Shown here one piece after another: positions 34,755 to 45,528 of a DNA stretch of 64,000 nt (within the stretch, counting starts at the first letter, position 1; each line of letters starts with the position of its first letter). Origin of the DNA: Rhizophagus irregularis. Its lineage: Eukaryota > Glomeromycota > Glomeromycetes > Glomerales > Glomeraceae. The notes beneath the pieces were generated by a model, which did no database searches, had not been told where the DNA came from, and was given only the letters and a program-made list of their open reading frames with translations. Location of the stretch: assembly GCF_026210795.1 (NCBI RefSeq), contig NC_089446.1, forward strand, positions 4,121,001 through 4,185,000. Direction: 5' to 3'. Both the position numbers and the translations under genes were made by a program.

Positions 34755-37700
34755 ATGATTGACAATTTTGATTATGATACGTTTGTTCGAAACCCCCCCA
34801 ACTCTGTAGATATTTATAATTTTTCAGCACATGAATCTTTATTTACTACCTTAAATGTTTCTCCTATCCCTAATTCTTTTAATATTTCATCCTTTAATGT
34901 TAATGGTCTTCGCCATAATAGTCAAGTTAAAATTGAACAAATTTCAAACTTTTTCAACCTTAAACATATTTCTTTTGGAGGTATCGTAGATACCCATTTA
35001 TCCCCCAAACAAATTCATTTTTTATCTAAACGCCTTCCTAATTATACTGTCTTTTCCTCTGACATAGATAAAACTAAACAAGTCAAATCTACTGGTGGCG
35101 TTTCCCTTTTTATTGAAAAATCTCTTGCTCCTCATGTACAAGATTTTGTTTCACATTCCTCACGTATTTTATCTGTTGACCTTTATTTTAAAGGCAACAT
35201 TAAATTGCGTATTTTTGTTATATATATCCCTCCTATTTCTGATTCTAAATTACGATCTGAAACTATTGATCTCCTTTTACAATTATTAGTGCAAACTAAA
35301 CAACAAAATTTTTATCACGCCATTTGTGGCGATTTTAATATGCACTTAGATACTTATTACCCTATTTATTTTAATCGCCCTTCTGTTGCTTCTCAACGGT
35401 CTTATCGTTTGTTGTATCATCTTTTATCTCATGGTTATGAAGAAACCATTCCTGTTAATGCTTCTGATTCCCTAGGCACCTTTCACCGTGATGACCAGAT
35501 TATTCGCATAGACTATGTTTGGTCCTGCCCGATGCTAAAAAGCTTTGCTCTCACTTCCTACATATTCGACGCCCATGATACCTGCTCTTCTGATCACAAT
35601 CCTGTCATCACGTATTTTGATGATTCACTCTTGGTTGCGTCTATCAAGGTTGCTCGTGCTAAACAACTTCAACGTCGAACTCGCCGCATTTTTAAATTTG
35701 ATTCAGTCACTACTCAACAATGGGAATCTTTTTCCACTCACACTGACTCATTTTGCGGCGTTCTTCCTTCTACTTTTTCAACATGGCACATCAATCAACA
35801 ATGTGAATACTTACATTCTCGTATCGTGAAAGCTGCTAATGCTTCTCTTCCATCTGTCACGGTCGGTAATCAACACACACCTCCGGTGCCTAAAGACTTG
35901 GAAGCTTTAACTCAACATTATCGTTTTCTCAGCCGTCTTTTGCATTCAATACGCTTATTGCGCAAATATCCTTCCACATATTTTAATAGATATGAACATG
36001 TTTGGTCCATTCATTTCATTCGACTTCAAAAAATTCTTCATCTTTATAAGAAGGTTATTCCTTCCCCCCTATTTTACCTACTTCTTTAACCACGTGTAGG
36101 CAAGACGGTTTTAATTCTTTATTAGAATCCTTAAAGACTATTTCCAGTGCCCTTTATGGCCTCCTTCTTCTCAAAGAAAAAGATTTTCAAGATTCTTCCA
36201 TTCGTGCCAAATTGGATGATAGGGACAACAATTTTGAATCTGATATTTCCTCATTCATTAATTCAGCTCTCTCAAGGACTCGACGTCGTATCACATTGGA
36301 TCGTGTCTTTATCGACCACCCTACACAACCTAAACTTCTAACGGACCTGCATGATATTGATGACGCTGTTATCAACCACTTCCAGAATTCCGTACCTATT
36401 AAATCATCTCCTCCTGATAACATTTCAGCTCTTCCTGAAAAATGGTCTTCTGCTTATCGCCCTATGGATGATGTGAATTCTTCTATTTATGATTCTTTGT
36501 TGGATCCTCCTACTCTTGAAGAATGGTTGTTTACGGTCTCTTCTATGCCCAATGACAAAGCTCCTGGTCCTTCTATGATTACTTATGAGATGCTTAAGCA
36601 TTTGGGTTCAAACGCTTCTGCTCTGGTTTTAATCCTGGTCCAATCATGTTTCCACACTGCAGACATTCCTGATTTATGGCGTCAAGCTATGGTTTTCCCT
36701 ATTCCTAAACCTCACGAATGGAAATGTCAACTCAAGAATACAAGACCTATTACTTTACTTGAAGTAATTAGGAAATCTTTGGTCAAACTCTTTTATAATC
36801 GTCTCGCTTCCATTTTGGCTTCGAATGAAGTTCTCAAAGGAGGAAACTTCGCCGGTCTCCCTGGTGGTTCTTGTCGCGACCCTATTGTCGTCTTGGAATC
36901 TATTATCCATGATGCTCATGTCAACAAATCGCCGCTTTGGATCCTTTCACAAGATATTTCAAAGGCTTTCGACTCAGTTGATCTCAAGATGTTGCGTTTT
37001 GCTTTAGAACGCATTAAACTTCCTGCTTCTGCTACCAAGTTTATTTTATCCCTTTTTATGAAACGCTCTAATCGCGTTTTTACTGCTCATGGAACTACAC
37101 TTTCTTACCGCGTTCGTATTGGTATAGATCAAGGCGAAGTTATCTCTCCTTTACTCTGGGTTATATATATAGACCCTTTATTGACCGTTCTTAAGAATGA
37201 AATGATGGATCCATATATACTTCATGCTCCTTCTTTATCTGATCCCTTGGCTGAGTCAAGTCCAGATGGATTACGCATCAATAACTTGGTCTTTATGGAC
37301 GATTCTACTTTAATTTCGTCATCTAAATCTGGAATGGAATCGATGCTTTCTATTACAGAAGAATTTTATCAGATTAATAATACTTCCGCTAATCACAACA
37401 AATATGTTTTAATTACTAATTCGTTGCCTCCCACTTCAGCTCCTTCGCCTTCTCCAGTCGTGTTTGACTTGCGATTATCTGGACTGAACAAAGTTCCTTC
37501 CATTTCTATTGTGCCTATTTCCATGAATAGTTCTTTTCGCTTCCTGGGCGTCTGGTTCAATGTCGCTGGATATCGTGATTTTGTCAGAAAGCAAGTTGCT
37601 CGAGAATGTAACTCTTTCGCTGCTACCGTTCGTCCTGCCAAATTATCTGCTAAACATGTAGTTTATTTACACAACACTGTCCTTATTCCGAAATTGGAAT

Positions 37701-40375
37701 ATCGCATGCAAGTCACACACCTCTCTGAATCTGAATGTGTCTCGGCAACCAGCAGTATCCGTTCCTTGGTTAAACATAAGGCCAATTTTTCACGTGTACT
37801 CCCAGATTCTATTTTGTTTTTATCTCAAGGCTTGGGATTGATTAATTTATTTTTTCACCAATCACAAACACATTTAACTAATTTGTTTTTATTAGCTAAT
37901 TCTTCTTCTTTTTTTATGAAAAATTTATTTTTATATAGATTACGTTTAATTCAATTTTCTTTTTTGATTCCCATTTCTCCATTGTTAGTTAAAGATTGGA
38001 CTTTATGGTCTAAACTTTTCGCTTTCAAACAGGATTATATCGCTTGCACTATTGCTCTCCTGACCACCACTCCTTTCAAGTTGTCACGTTCTTGACTTTC
38101 AACCTCGTCTGACCTCGCTATACCTGATGGTCATATGCCTTTATTTGAAGTAATGACTTCAAAAATTTTTATATCTTACTTCCGACGTCTAAGAAGTTTG
38201 CAACTCTATTACCTATCTCAATTCATCACGCCTCAAGGGACCCATATGATCACTTGGAATGTTTATTTATCCAATCTGTCAAGTAGGAAAGGCCATCGAG
38301 TCCTCCCGCATAAATGGTTCAATGACATCCACCAATGCGTCACTGTTCCTAATTCCAATTCTCTGCTCTTGGATCAATTTTCTTCTGAAGCTATCCCTTC
38401 AAACATTGACTTGGCCCCAGCCTTTGGTTCCTCTAGAAAATCCATGAAATGGATCGTGACTTTAGACGAAGATGGCTCTCCTCTTTTTGGAAAACAACTT
38501 AGCAAACAACAATATTCCTGCAAGATTGTCCATTGGACCTCTGATTGTGTGGCTCGACCTAATGATGTTATTACGCTTACTCCTTGTCCCGGTTGCTCTA
38601 AACATGTACCGGTTACCCATACTAAAAGCAACCCAACAGATGTTACTCCTCTATGTATCATCCCAAAACTTTCTCCTCTTAGAGCTTTACTTCTCCCAAC
38701 AACGCAGGAGCGTATTAGACATGACACCACCACTATTACTTCTCCTTTTACTTGGGCGGACCTTGACGAGATTGTAAAATCCTATTATGGTCGTTTGGAC
38801 ATTCTACCTAATTTTTCACAAGAAGATGTAGTTACTCTCCCTTCTCCTTCTCCTTCTCCCTCCTTGGGTTCGGCTGCCTCTCTTGCTTTTGCTGCCTCAC
38901 CGTTAGCGACTCCTCCTGATAATCATTATTGTTTTTATACTGATGGTTCTTTAATTAACCTTGGCACTCCTGAGGTTTCTATAGGTTGGTCTTGGGTACA
39001 AGTCCTTGATGGCGTTGGTTTTTTCCAATCTATTGCTGCTCACGCTCATGGAATTTTTCACAATTGGCCTTCTTCTACAAGAGCTGAAATCGCCGCTATA
39101 CATGCTGCTCTTACAGTCACTCCTCCGTTTTCAACGGTCACTATTCATACTGACTCTCAATCTGCCATAGATGGTCTTCGCCTATGTGCTACCCTTTCTT
39201 ATTCCAATAGTAGGCTTTATTACAAGACCACCAATTTTGAACTTTGGGCTATTATTGAACGTCTCATTTCCTCCAAATCTTTATCCGTCACGGCCGTTAA
39301 AGTGAAAGGTCACTCTGGTAATTTCTATAATGACTACGCGGATTCTCTGGCCATCTCTGCGCATACTTCTTCTTCAGCAATTCTTCTTTCTGATCTGGAT
39401 CAAGTATCTCCTCACGATTTCTTATTAAAATATGATGATATTTTATGCGAATCCAACCCACGACGCCTATTTAAGCAATATTCGCAAATGCTGTGGATGC
39501 ATAGATTAACGCGTTTATCGCGTTTTAACTTTACCATTGCTTTATCTTCCATCTCAGACTTCGTAATCGATTGGGATCTTACCTGGTTCACGTTAAATGC
39601 TGAACCTCAGCATGATGCTTCTTTTACTCGTGCTCATGCTTCCTCTCATCGAACCTTCAAATTCAAACTCTTTTTGGAAGATTTACCTATCTTGGAACAT
39701 CTTAAAAGAATTCGCCCGGACTTGTATATCGACATCTTATTATGTCGTTCATGCCTCGACTCCAAGGAAGATTTCATGCACTTGTTTATGTGCAAATGTA
39801 GACGAATCGCTATAGAACAGATTCTCCTCTCCTACCAACATCACTTTATCAACAAACTTCAAGAAGCTGGTGATCTCGTTAAGAAAGATCCCTCTTTAAT
39901 TATTAACAAATTTAAATCTCTTCCTTGTTGGTCCTTTTCTTCTTCAAATTGGACTTCATATAGTCTTGTTCGTGGCTGTCTTCCGAAATCCTTTGTCGAA
40001 TTTTTTGAAGAACTTTCTATTCCACGTAACTCTGCGATGAAGGTTATCTCTGCTATCCACAATCACTTTATCCAAAAGATTAGAAAACGAATTTGGCTAC
40101 CGCGCTCCTATGATAAATCTAAATGGGAAGACGCGATGAATATTACTCATAAACTCAAACTTTCTCGGCCTTCTAATTTGCCAAAGTCCACGTACTTACC
40201 CTTCTCAACTTTACCTCCTCCGACCCTTTCCGATGCCGCACGTGACTCTGACGTTGATTATTTAAAGAACTCGATGAAATATGGTTTGCCTTGGTTTAAT
40301 CACTATTCAGGTTTTATGGGTCATCTAACGGTGCAACTTACTAACAGCTTTAGCAGGGTGGTGTGTCAATTTTAA
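34755..40375 (+). pseudogene. LINE ORF2: endonuclease, reverse transcriptase and RNase H
   Basis: Endonuclease (34755 on): SSFNVNGLR, ICGDFNMH, RIDYVWS, SSDHNPVI. Reverse transcriptase: NDKAPGPSMITYEML, TRPITLLE, DISKAFDSVDL, GIDQGEVISP and FMDDSTLIS. RNase H: FYTDGSLIN, TRAEIAAIHA, IHTDSQSA and NDYADSLA, with all four acidic residues present. A CX2CX8HX3C motif (CRSCLDSKEDFMHLFMC) follows. One missing C in the six-C run 36064-36069 shifts the frame, and one in-frame TGA stands at 38093-38095. Counting the base, the gene is exactly 1874 codons. It is therefore two point changes away from a full-length ORF2. Confidence 0.88.
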
Positions 40376-40657
40376 CAATGGGCGCATTGTTCGTTGGTTT
40401 GTTTGCATAGTTGCCTCTTCTTAGGTTGAAATATATTTAGGCGGGGGATCAGGATAGTTTTAGTGTTATGCGATTTTTTCCTTTTCGAATTAATTTTATA
40501 GCTTTATTACTGTTTTGGAGACTATATAGTTTTGTTTTTAGTTAATTTTTATTTTTCTTTTTTGTACTTTGAAAATTTCATTTTATTTTTGTAAGTTCGA
40601 TAAATAAATTTAATAAAGATAAAGGCTACTATGCCATATTTGCCTTGATAAGGACTG

Positions 40658-41275
40658 ATGACCATGTCACTTGGTTATTATAAATTGAAGAAAACTATTA
40701 GGTATGTAGACACATACAGAAAAAAAGATATGTCTTACCCTTATATAGCTAACCCTATAACTGGACGTCCAATTATTATCGGTGGAGATACCTTTAATCG
40801 AATAGTTATGGAATCCCATGATTATATTGATGGAAGGCTTGTCCGTAGACAAACTGCACCTCCACCTGAAGAGCAACCTGTATATTTAAATACAGATACA
40901 GGACGTTATGTTCGACATGGTACTAGAACATATCATAGACTGATTGAGAGTGACTATGAGGTAGTTGAGGATTACTACCTTGTCCATTATGAAGAAGAGG
41001 CGCTTATAGAGGAAATCATCAATGAAACACGCTATAATGAGGAAAATCTTGATGGGCAGCGGTTAACTTTCAATGATATACAACAAATCAGGACCGCTAT
41101 TCAGGCTGACCAAGATGAATATGATGATTTTATCTTACAGCAAGATACGACTAACGGGACACCTTCCTCTGGTCCTTCCGGTCATCCACGAACTTTGGAG
41201 GACCATACCCCGAGACTTGCAGAGCTTAATATTGAGTTGTGTAGGGAATGTCTCATGCCTGTAAGTCCCAAGTGA
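40658..41275 (+). CDS. Protein with two NPxTGR-type repeats resembling large-DNA-virus adaptor motifs
   Basis: Intact frame of 205 residues (ATG 40658; a second ATG at 40664 is equally possible). NPITGRPIIIGGDTFNRIV (residues 32-50) resembles the NPxTGRxIxxGGxxYxxL motif of 2-cysteine-adaptor domains found in poxvirus, iridovirus and related proteins (family knowledge). A second, weaker copy is NTDTGRYVRHGTRTYHRLI (78-96). The flanking cysteines of that domain are missing. The middle is very acidic, and the C-terminus has CRECLMP. It is the first gene after the LINE and its start overlaps the LINE target-site repeat. Confidence 0.6.
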   Translation: MTMSLGYYKLKKTIRYVDTYRKKDMSYPYIANPITGRPIIIGGDTFNRIVMESHDYIDGRLVRRQTAPPPEEQPVYLNTDTGRYVRHGTRTYHRLIESDYEVVEDYYLVHYEEEALIEEIINETRYNEENLDGQRLTFNDIQQIRTAIQADQDEYDDFILQQDTTNGTPSSGPSGHPRTLEDHTPRLAELNIELCRECLMPVSPK

Positions 41276-41357
41276 CTTAACGGACAAGTTGTGCAAGGAC
41301 TGCTCCGAATAGTTACTTAATTTTGAATAATTCTTTTTTACATAAAGAAAGATAGCC

Positions 41358-41769
41358 ATGTCAACATCAATCGTAATAAACCAGTGCCAAAACTATGGAG
41401 TAATCACTCCAAAAACAGCACATAGAGGATTATCCAGTGTATTATACAGACAGATTATAAAGAAGATTAGTGATGAGAATGGCCCTCTGACAAGCCTTGG
41501 GACTTGCTAGGGATAAGTTAGTTCAGATCATTCGTCGGGCAAGTAATGTGGACTTTACACAATTGTTTACACAAAGACTGGATATGAAAATTATGGATGG
41601 AGAGCCATATGAAGATATTAGGAAGTGGCTTCTCGAACAGCTTATAGCCATAGGTTGTGATAGTGGAGAAATTGCCTTATATCAATTTCTAAGGGATACA
41701 TATCCAGATGGTATCGACGAGCCTTTCAATACATTCTATGAGAACTATGTAAATCATATAAGTAATTGA
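41358..41769 (+). pseudogene. Hypothetical 136-residue protein, one frameshift
   Basis: The frame from ATG 41358 (MSTSIVINQCQNYGVITP) runs to 41510. One extra G in the run 41499-41501 explains the break, because the next frame continues smoothly as LARDKLVQIIRRASNVDF to 41769. With the correction the length is exactly 137 codons. The protein is helical with LFTQRLDMKIMDG and IRKWLLEQLIAIG segments. No family is recognised. It is followed directly by the next small gene (TGA and ATG adjacent). Confidence 0.5.
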
Positions 41770-41919
41770 ATGACTAAGAACTTTGCTTCTGCGTCCTTAG
41801 GAGCAATAGGGTTGAAGGCTAAGATGTTAAGGATTGACTTTGAAGGCCGTAAAAAAAGTGCTATGATTCTTAGAGCTTCTGCAGACGAATTACTTGATAT
41901 TCTCACAAGATACTATTAA
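41770..41919 (+). CDS. Small 49-residue open frame, TGA-ATG coupled
   Basis: ATG at 41770 directly follows the stop of the upstream gene. It reads MTKNFASASLGAIGLKAKM, then a basic-helical stretch with FEGRKKSAMILRA and an end ILTRYY. The tight junction and the even composition suggest a real small gene, or the distal part of the upstream protein. It converges with the minus-strand frame ending at 41903, overlapping it by 17 bp. Confidence 0.35.
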   Translation: MTKNFASASLGAIGLKAKMLRIDFEGRKKSAMILRASADELLDILTRYY

Positions 41920-42271
41920 TCCCTACTTGTAATGCTCGACGGTCCATGTGGCTCTTAGAAAAGATCTGTAAAAGGACTTCAATACCTTCTATTATTTTTT
42001 TATTATCCAGAGGGCGACTAGACTTCAGGGCTTCATATCGGGAGAATAACTCCTTTACATTCTCAGTTTTCAGAGTTTCAGTCTTTGCAGTCCTACCCTG
42101 CACTTTTGCTAAGAAGTCCTGAAAGTCAGCTCCTAGGGTCTTACCAGAGAGTCCATAAGCTTCCCGAAAGACAAATTTAATCCAGGTATCTGTATTCTTG
42201 GCTAAGACACCAGGTACAAGTAAATGTTGACGCTCTTTAGGGGATGGAAATACCTGAGCAAATTCAATCAA
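41903..42271 (-). CDS. Hypothetical 122-residue frame downstream of the ATPase
   Basis: The frame opens with IEFAQVFPSPKERQHLLVP and continues through WIKFVFREAYGLSGK, DFQDFLAKVQGR and LFSRYEALKSSRPLDN. Upstream in other frames lies a repeat-coded stretch (42290-42450), which may belong to the same protein, so the start is uncertain. I recognise no family. By position it could be either the distal part of the ATPase transcript or an independent virion-like gene. Confidence 0.45.
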   Translation of the reverse strand: MIEFAQVFPSPKERQHLLVPGVLAKNTDTWIKFVFREAYGLSGKTLGADFQDFLAKVQGRTAKTETLKTENVKELFSRYEALKSSRPLDNKKIIEGIEVLLQIFSKSHMDRRALQVGINSIL

Positions 42272-42294
42272 GTGTCCACCTTTTTTGCTTCAGA

Positions 42295-42440
42295 TACAGC
42301 TTTCGACCATAGGGATAAACTTGGATCGAACTGTGATTAAACTGGGTTCAGACTGAGATCGAACTGGGTTCAAACTTGGATCAAACTGAGATTGAACTGA
42401 GATTGAACTAGGATTGAACTGAGATTGCTCTGTGATCAAA
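42295..42440 (-). repeat. Short degenerate repeats, GAACTGRGATT-type
   Basis: About ten copies of a 10-12-bp unit related to GATTGAACTGA and GATCAAACTGG. Read on the minus strand in one frame they encode FNPSS, FDPSLNPV and SEPSLITV-like peptides, so the repeat is probably in a coding region. It lies between the ATPase C-terminus and the next frame. Confidence 0.6.
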
Positions 42441-42459
42441 CTGAGACTAGTATCCCATC

Positions 42460-43125
42460 TTACTCGAATGGACAGTGGATCACTTTTAGACCGTCTAGAT
42501 CAAACACTACAAATTCACGTTGCAAAGTAAGATCATCAATTACTGGTGCTAATGACTCTGATTCTTCTGTATATAGGCGAATGATTCTCTTAGTATCTGT
42601 AAGGCTCCCATGAGCCTCCATGCAGTGAGATGTAGTTAACATTTTCTCGGAATAGCGCTTAGGAATGGCGAAAGAATCTTTGATTTCAGCCAAATACATG
42701 AAATATTTTTGTGTCGTCATGTGTAAAGTAACCAGTGATGAGATCCTGGATTTTTTTAGGTGCATCCATCAGATCCTCAAAGATTACCACAGTAGCTTGA
42801 GTAGGGTCGAAGGAGTCAATCTCTGGAATCTCACTATGGGTTACTGCAGTGAATGGGATCTTCTCCTCTTCGAAAAAATCATGTACAATGCCCACTTCGG
42901 CTCGTCAAGATATCTGCCAACTAAAAGTACTGCATCACATAGTACATACCGATTACCATCCTCCTTTGCCTTCTTGTCACCCATTAACAAGTTAATGATC
43001 ATAGTTGTCTTACCTGAGTCTGAGCTACCTGCTACGGCTAATCGAAAGGGCCATGATGGAGCAAACTCATTGCCTTGTCTTGAGTCAGTCGTGTACTCGT
43101 CCAAATTGTATATATAAAGATCCAT
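42460..43125 (-). pseudogene. Packaging-type ATPase (FtsK/HerA, A32-like), two frameshifts
   Basis: The N-terminal piece (43125-42841) has WPFRLAVAGSSDSGKTTMI with Walker A GSSDSGKT at residues 33-40. The middle piece (42895-42686) has Walker B ATVVIFEDLMD. The C-terminal piece (42765-42460) has LAEIKDSFAIPKRY. Together they make about 220 residues, the usual size of Polinton genome-packaging ATPases. One shift lies at the six-A run 42873-42878 (plus strand), the other near 42705-42715. The start is 31 bp from the divergent start of the coiled-coil gene. A packaging ATPase implies a capsid partner. Confidence 0.72.
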
Positions 43126-43156
43126 TTGAATTTTATTCTTACTTAGTTTAAATATT
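43126..43156. promoter_or_regulatory. 31-bp divergent spacer between ATPase and coiled-coil gene
   Basis: Only 31 bp separate the ATG of the minus-strand ATPase from the ATG of the plus-strand coiled-coil gene. It is AT-rich (TTGAATTTTATTCTTACTT) and must hold both 5' leaders. The core promoters probably extend into the coding regions (inference). Confidence 0.4.
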
Positions 43157-43954
43157 ATGTCGACATCAACACCAATTCCAGTTTATACTCCTTCAGAACC
43201 TACTGGACCGCCTCCTGCACACTTGGCTAATGAAGAAGACGATGATGAATTAGTTAGAATACTAAAGGCTCATGCAAATTTATTGACTACCAGGGGTCGT
43301 TTAACTGTTGATTCAGAGATACAGGAGGCAAATAATCAAATCAAACATATTATTAATATATTAATGTATCGCCGTAAAGCAAAACATGAAGAACTTGGTA
43401 TTACAAAAGATTTGTTAGTTTTTGACAGCAGTAAGATAAATGCATTTGATGAAACGTTTACTAATTTAGAACGTCAATTAGTTATTATACGTGCTGCCAA
43501 TGATAATTTCATAGAAGAAAACCATAACCTGCAAAAAGATTATGATACTATGGTAGAGCTTCGTCGACGGGCTATAGGTGAACGTAATCAGGCACGACAT
43601 GAACGTAATGTATTACAAGCAGATTATACTCAAGCAGTAATGGATCGTAATGAGACTCAAAATGCTGTGAATCGTGGTAATATCCTTCTAAATCATTGGC
43701 GGCTGAGGGCTACTTGGACTGGAGGACAACTTGTATTGGTTAATGCGCAACTTGGACAGGTTAATGCACAGCTAGCACATGCTAATAATAGGGTGCGTTT
43801 TGGAATTCAGACATTAGGGAGACTTAGGAATAGACTTTTCCAACAGATAGCTGCTCTTAGAATTCAGGTACAATGGTTTCGAATTAGACAATTGAACCCT
43901 CCTCCACCTCTTTTAAACAATCCACTAGAGACGATATGGCTACCACTGCGATAG
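43157..43954 (+). CDS. Coiled-coil protein directly upstream of and overlapping gag
   Basis: Intact frame of 265 residues. After a Pro-rich N-terminus (STPIPVYTPSEPTGPPP) the rest is long charged helix with coiled-coil-like heptads (RRRAIGERNQARHERNVLQ) and tandem VNAQLGQVNAQLAHANNR. It ends FRIRQLNPPPPLLNNP. Its last 19 bp overlap the start of the gag frame in another frame, an arrangement that would permit coupled translation. Helical domains before capsid are common in retrotransposon Gag proteins, so this may be the N-terminal (matrix-like) part of Gag (inference). Confidence 0.6.
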   Translation: MSTSTPIPVYTPSEPTGPPPAHLANEEDDDELVRILKAHANLLTTRGRLTVDSEIQEANNQIKHIINILMYRRKAKHEELGITKDLLVFDSSKINAFDETFTNLERQLVIIRAANDNFIEENHNLQKDYDTMVELRRRAIGERNQARHERNVLQADYTQAVMDRNETQNAVNRGNILLNHWRLRATWTGGQLVLVNAQLGQVNAQLAHANNRVRFGIQTLGRLRNRLFQQIAALRIQVQWFRIRQLNPPPPLLNNPLETIWLPLR

Positions 43955-45100
43955 GATTGCCGATTTTTGAGGGTAAAGCTACTGATGATATTGATACATT
44001 TGTTAGGCTTTATATGGGTTATCTTGATACTATTAATCTTAACCCATATGCTGCTGGAGGGCCACCAGAGTCTTGGAAAAGAGCTATGGGTATACTTAGA
44101 AGCTGCATGGCCGGTGAAGCGGCTGAATGGTTTGATCGAGAAATTACAGGAAAAAATTGGGAACTTTCTGGTATCTTCAGCTGGTGGAGCTAATTTAGCT
44201 GCTTTTGTAGCATTAGTGATACCAGAAGGTGTAGGAGGACCGAATGTAGGTACCTATGTAAATGGGTCTGAAGCACAAATCTATTCAAGAGATCCAGTTA
44301 ATGCATTAGTAACTATTAGAGCAGCATTTATTCCTACTCATGATTTAATGGGTGGAGATGAAGCTTGGAAAAGAGCTGGTGCTCGTCCCACGGATAGAGC
44401 TGCTCCAGCTACTGCAGATGCTGGTGTTGCTGTTAATAATAATCATCCTATAGTTTTTCCAGGTATTAAACCTAATCAGGCGCTTTATTGGCTTAGAACA
44501 CAATTTCCAACTGTTTTAGATGAAAAGAAACGTATCCGTTTTAACAGTCTTTACCAGGAAAATGAGCCAGTTGATGCATTTTATAGAACTGTAAAGAGGG
44601 CTGGAAAATTACTAAGACTAACTGATGATTTTATTATCGACCAGTTCTTTAGAGGTCTTTCGGCTGATAATATTTTTGAAGCAGAAAGGTTTCACAATCT
44701 TAATCCTGATGACTTGGTTAAACATCTGAGAAATTTAGAACGGAGAAGGGCTGAAATGCGCTTGGGGTTACAAGATAGAAATCGGCGACTTCGAGCAGAT
44801 TACAGTGATGTAACTCAACCTCCATTAGGAAAACAGGAACCTGTCGTACTGACATCAAAGTCATCTGGGTTACTCAAGAACAATTACAAGAGTTACTTAA
44901 GGCTCAGGCTGAAGAACTTACCAAGAATTTCCAGGTGCAATTTAAACAATTACAGGCTCGGCCAGTTCGTAATCCACCAGTCTATAGACAGCAGATTAAA
45001 CCTGTTCGACCAAAACCACAGAGACGTGTTGTTCAGGGATCTCAGGATCACTGATTGGGATGATGGTTATGTAGATCGTGATGTTGGTGATGGACCCTGA
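43936..45100 (+). pseudogene. Retrotransposon-type Gag capsid protein in a Polinton-like element
   Basis: The first part (43936-44190) holds LPIFEGKATDDIDTFVRLY, SWKRAMGILRSCMAGEAAEWF, the W...A...M.G.A..WF pattern of retrotransposon Gag capsid N-domains. After one extra T near 44172 the second frame continues to 45100 with RIRFNSLYQENEPVDAFYR and TDDFIIDQFFRGLS, the capsid C-domain pattern. With the correction it is exactly 388 codons. No CCHC knuckle is seen. The next frame starts at the stop (TGATG). In this element it occupies the place of capsid genes. No reverse transcriptase is found beside it. Confidence 0.68.
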
Positions 45101-45511
45101 TGCTTCCTGAATGGACTTTGGATGATCATCAAAATGCTATTGATCTTATTATGGGATATAAACGTGGGACGTCTAAAATACTTACAAATCAACTTCAGAA
45201 GGCTAAAGATAGACGTGATGATCTGGATTTGGCCCGAGCAATGAGAAACCTTGATCTTAACGATGATGCTATGGACATTGATACTGTGAGTTTTGGTGAA
45301 AAGGTAGAATTGAGAGAAAAAGATGGTGATGTCTATATGGTTCGTGTTGGGTCAAAAAAAAGTAGGTTCGAGTATCTCAAAACTTCTTAAGTCGTCCCCA
45401 AATAAGACAGCAGTTAGCTCTTCTAGTGTGCCATTGAAAGGCAAAGCAACCCCCTGCAAGATTCCCTGTCGATTCGGTAGTAAGTCTACACCTGCAAAAG
45501 CTCGTTACTAA
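45100..45511 (+). pseudogene. Linker protein between gag and protease, one frameshift
   Basis: It starts at an ATG overlapping the gag stop by one base. MLPEWTLDDHQNAIDLIMG is followed by LTNQLQKAKDRRDDLDLARA and an acidic MDIDTVSFGEKVEL segment. One extra A in the run 45354-45361 shifts the frame; the shifted frame gives SISKLLKSSPNKTAVSSSS and a basic Cys/Lys end to 45511. The total is exactly 137 codons with the correction. I recognise no domain. Position suggests it belongs to the Gag-protease unit. Confidence 0.45.
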
Positions 45512-45528
45512 GAATGACTTATTAAGCC

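Larger units (their letters stand above)
32473..40646 (+). mobile_element. Nearly intact LINE (Tad-like) inside the Polinton-like element
   Basis: The 13-bp direct repeat GATAAGGACTGAT at 32460-32472 and 40647-40659 flanks the element, though local tandem repeats blur the exact 5' boundary. It has a 5' leader, an ORF1 (32575-34707), an ORF2 (34755-40375) with endonuclease, reverse transcriptase and RNase H, and a 3' tail with AATAAATTTAATAAAG near 40600. There is no long poly-A. It shares domain order with the decayed LINE at 991-8558 but is much richer in G+C and almost undamaged, so it is a younger insertion. Confidence 0.88.

Noticed and set aside
36064-36069. Programmed frameshift in LINE ORF2
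   Set aside because: No slippery heptamer or downstream structure is evident, and similar one-base shifts at homopolymers occur in many unrelated genes here.
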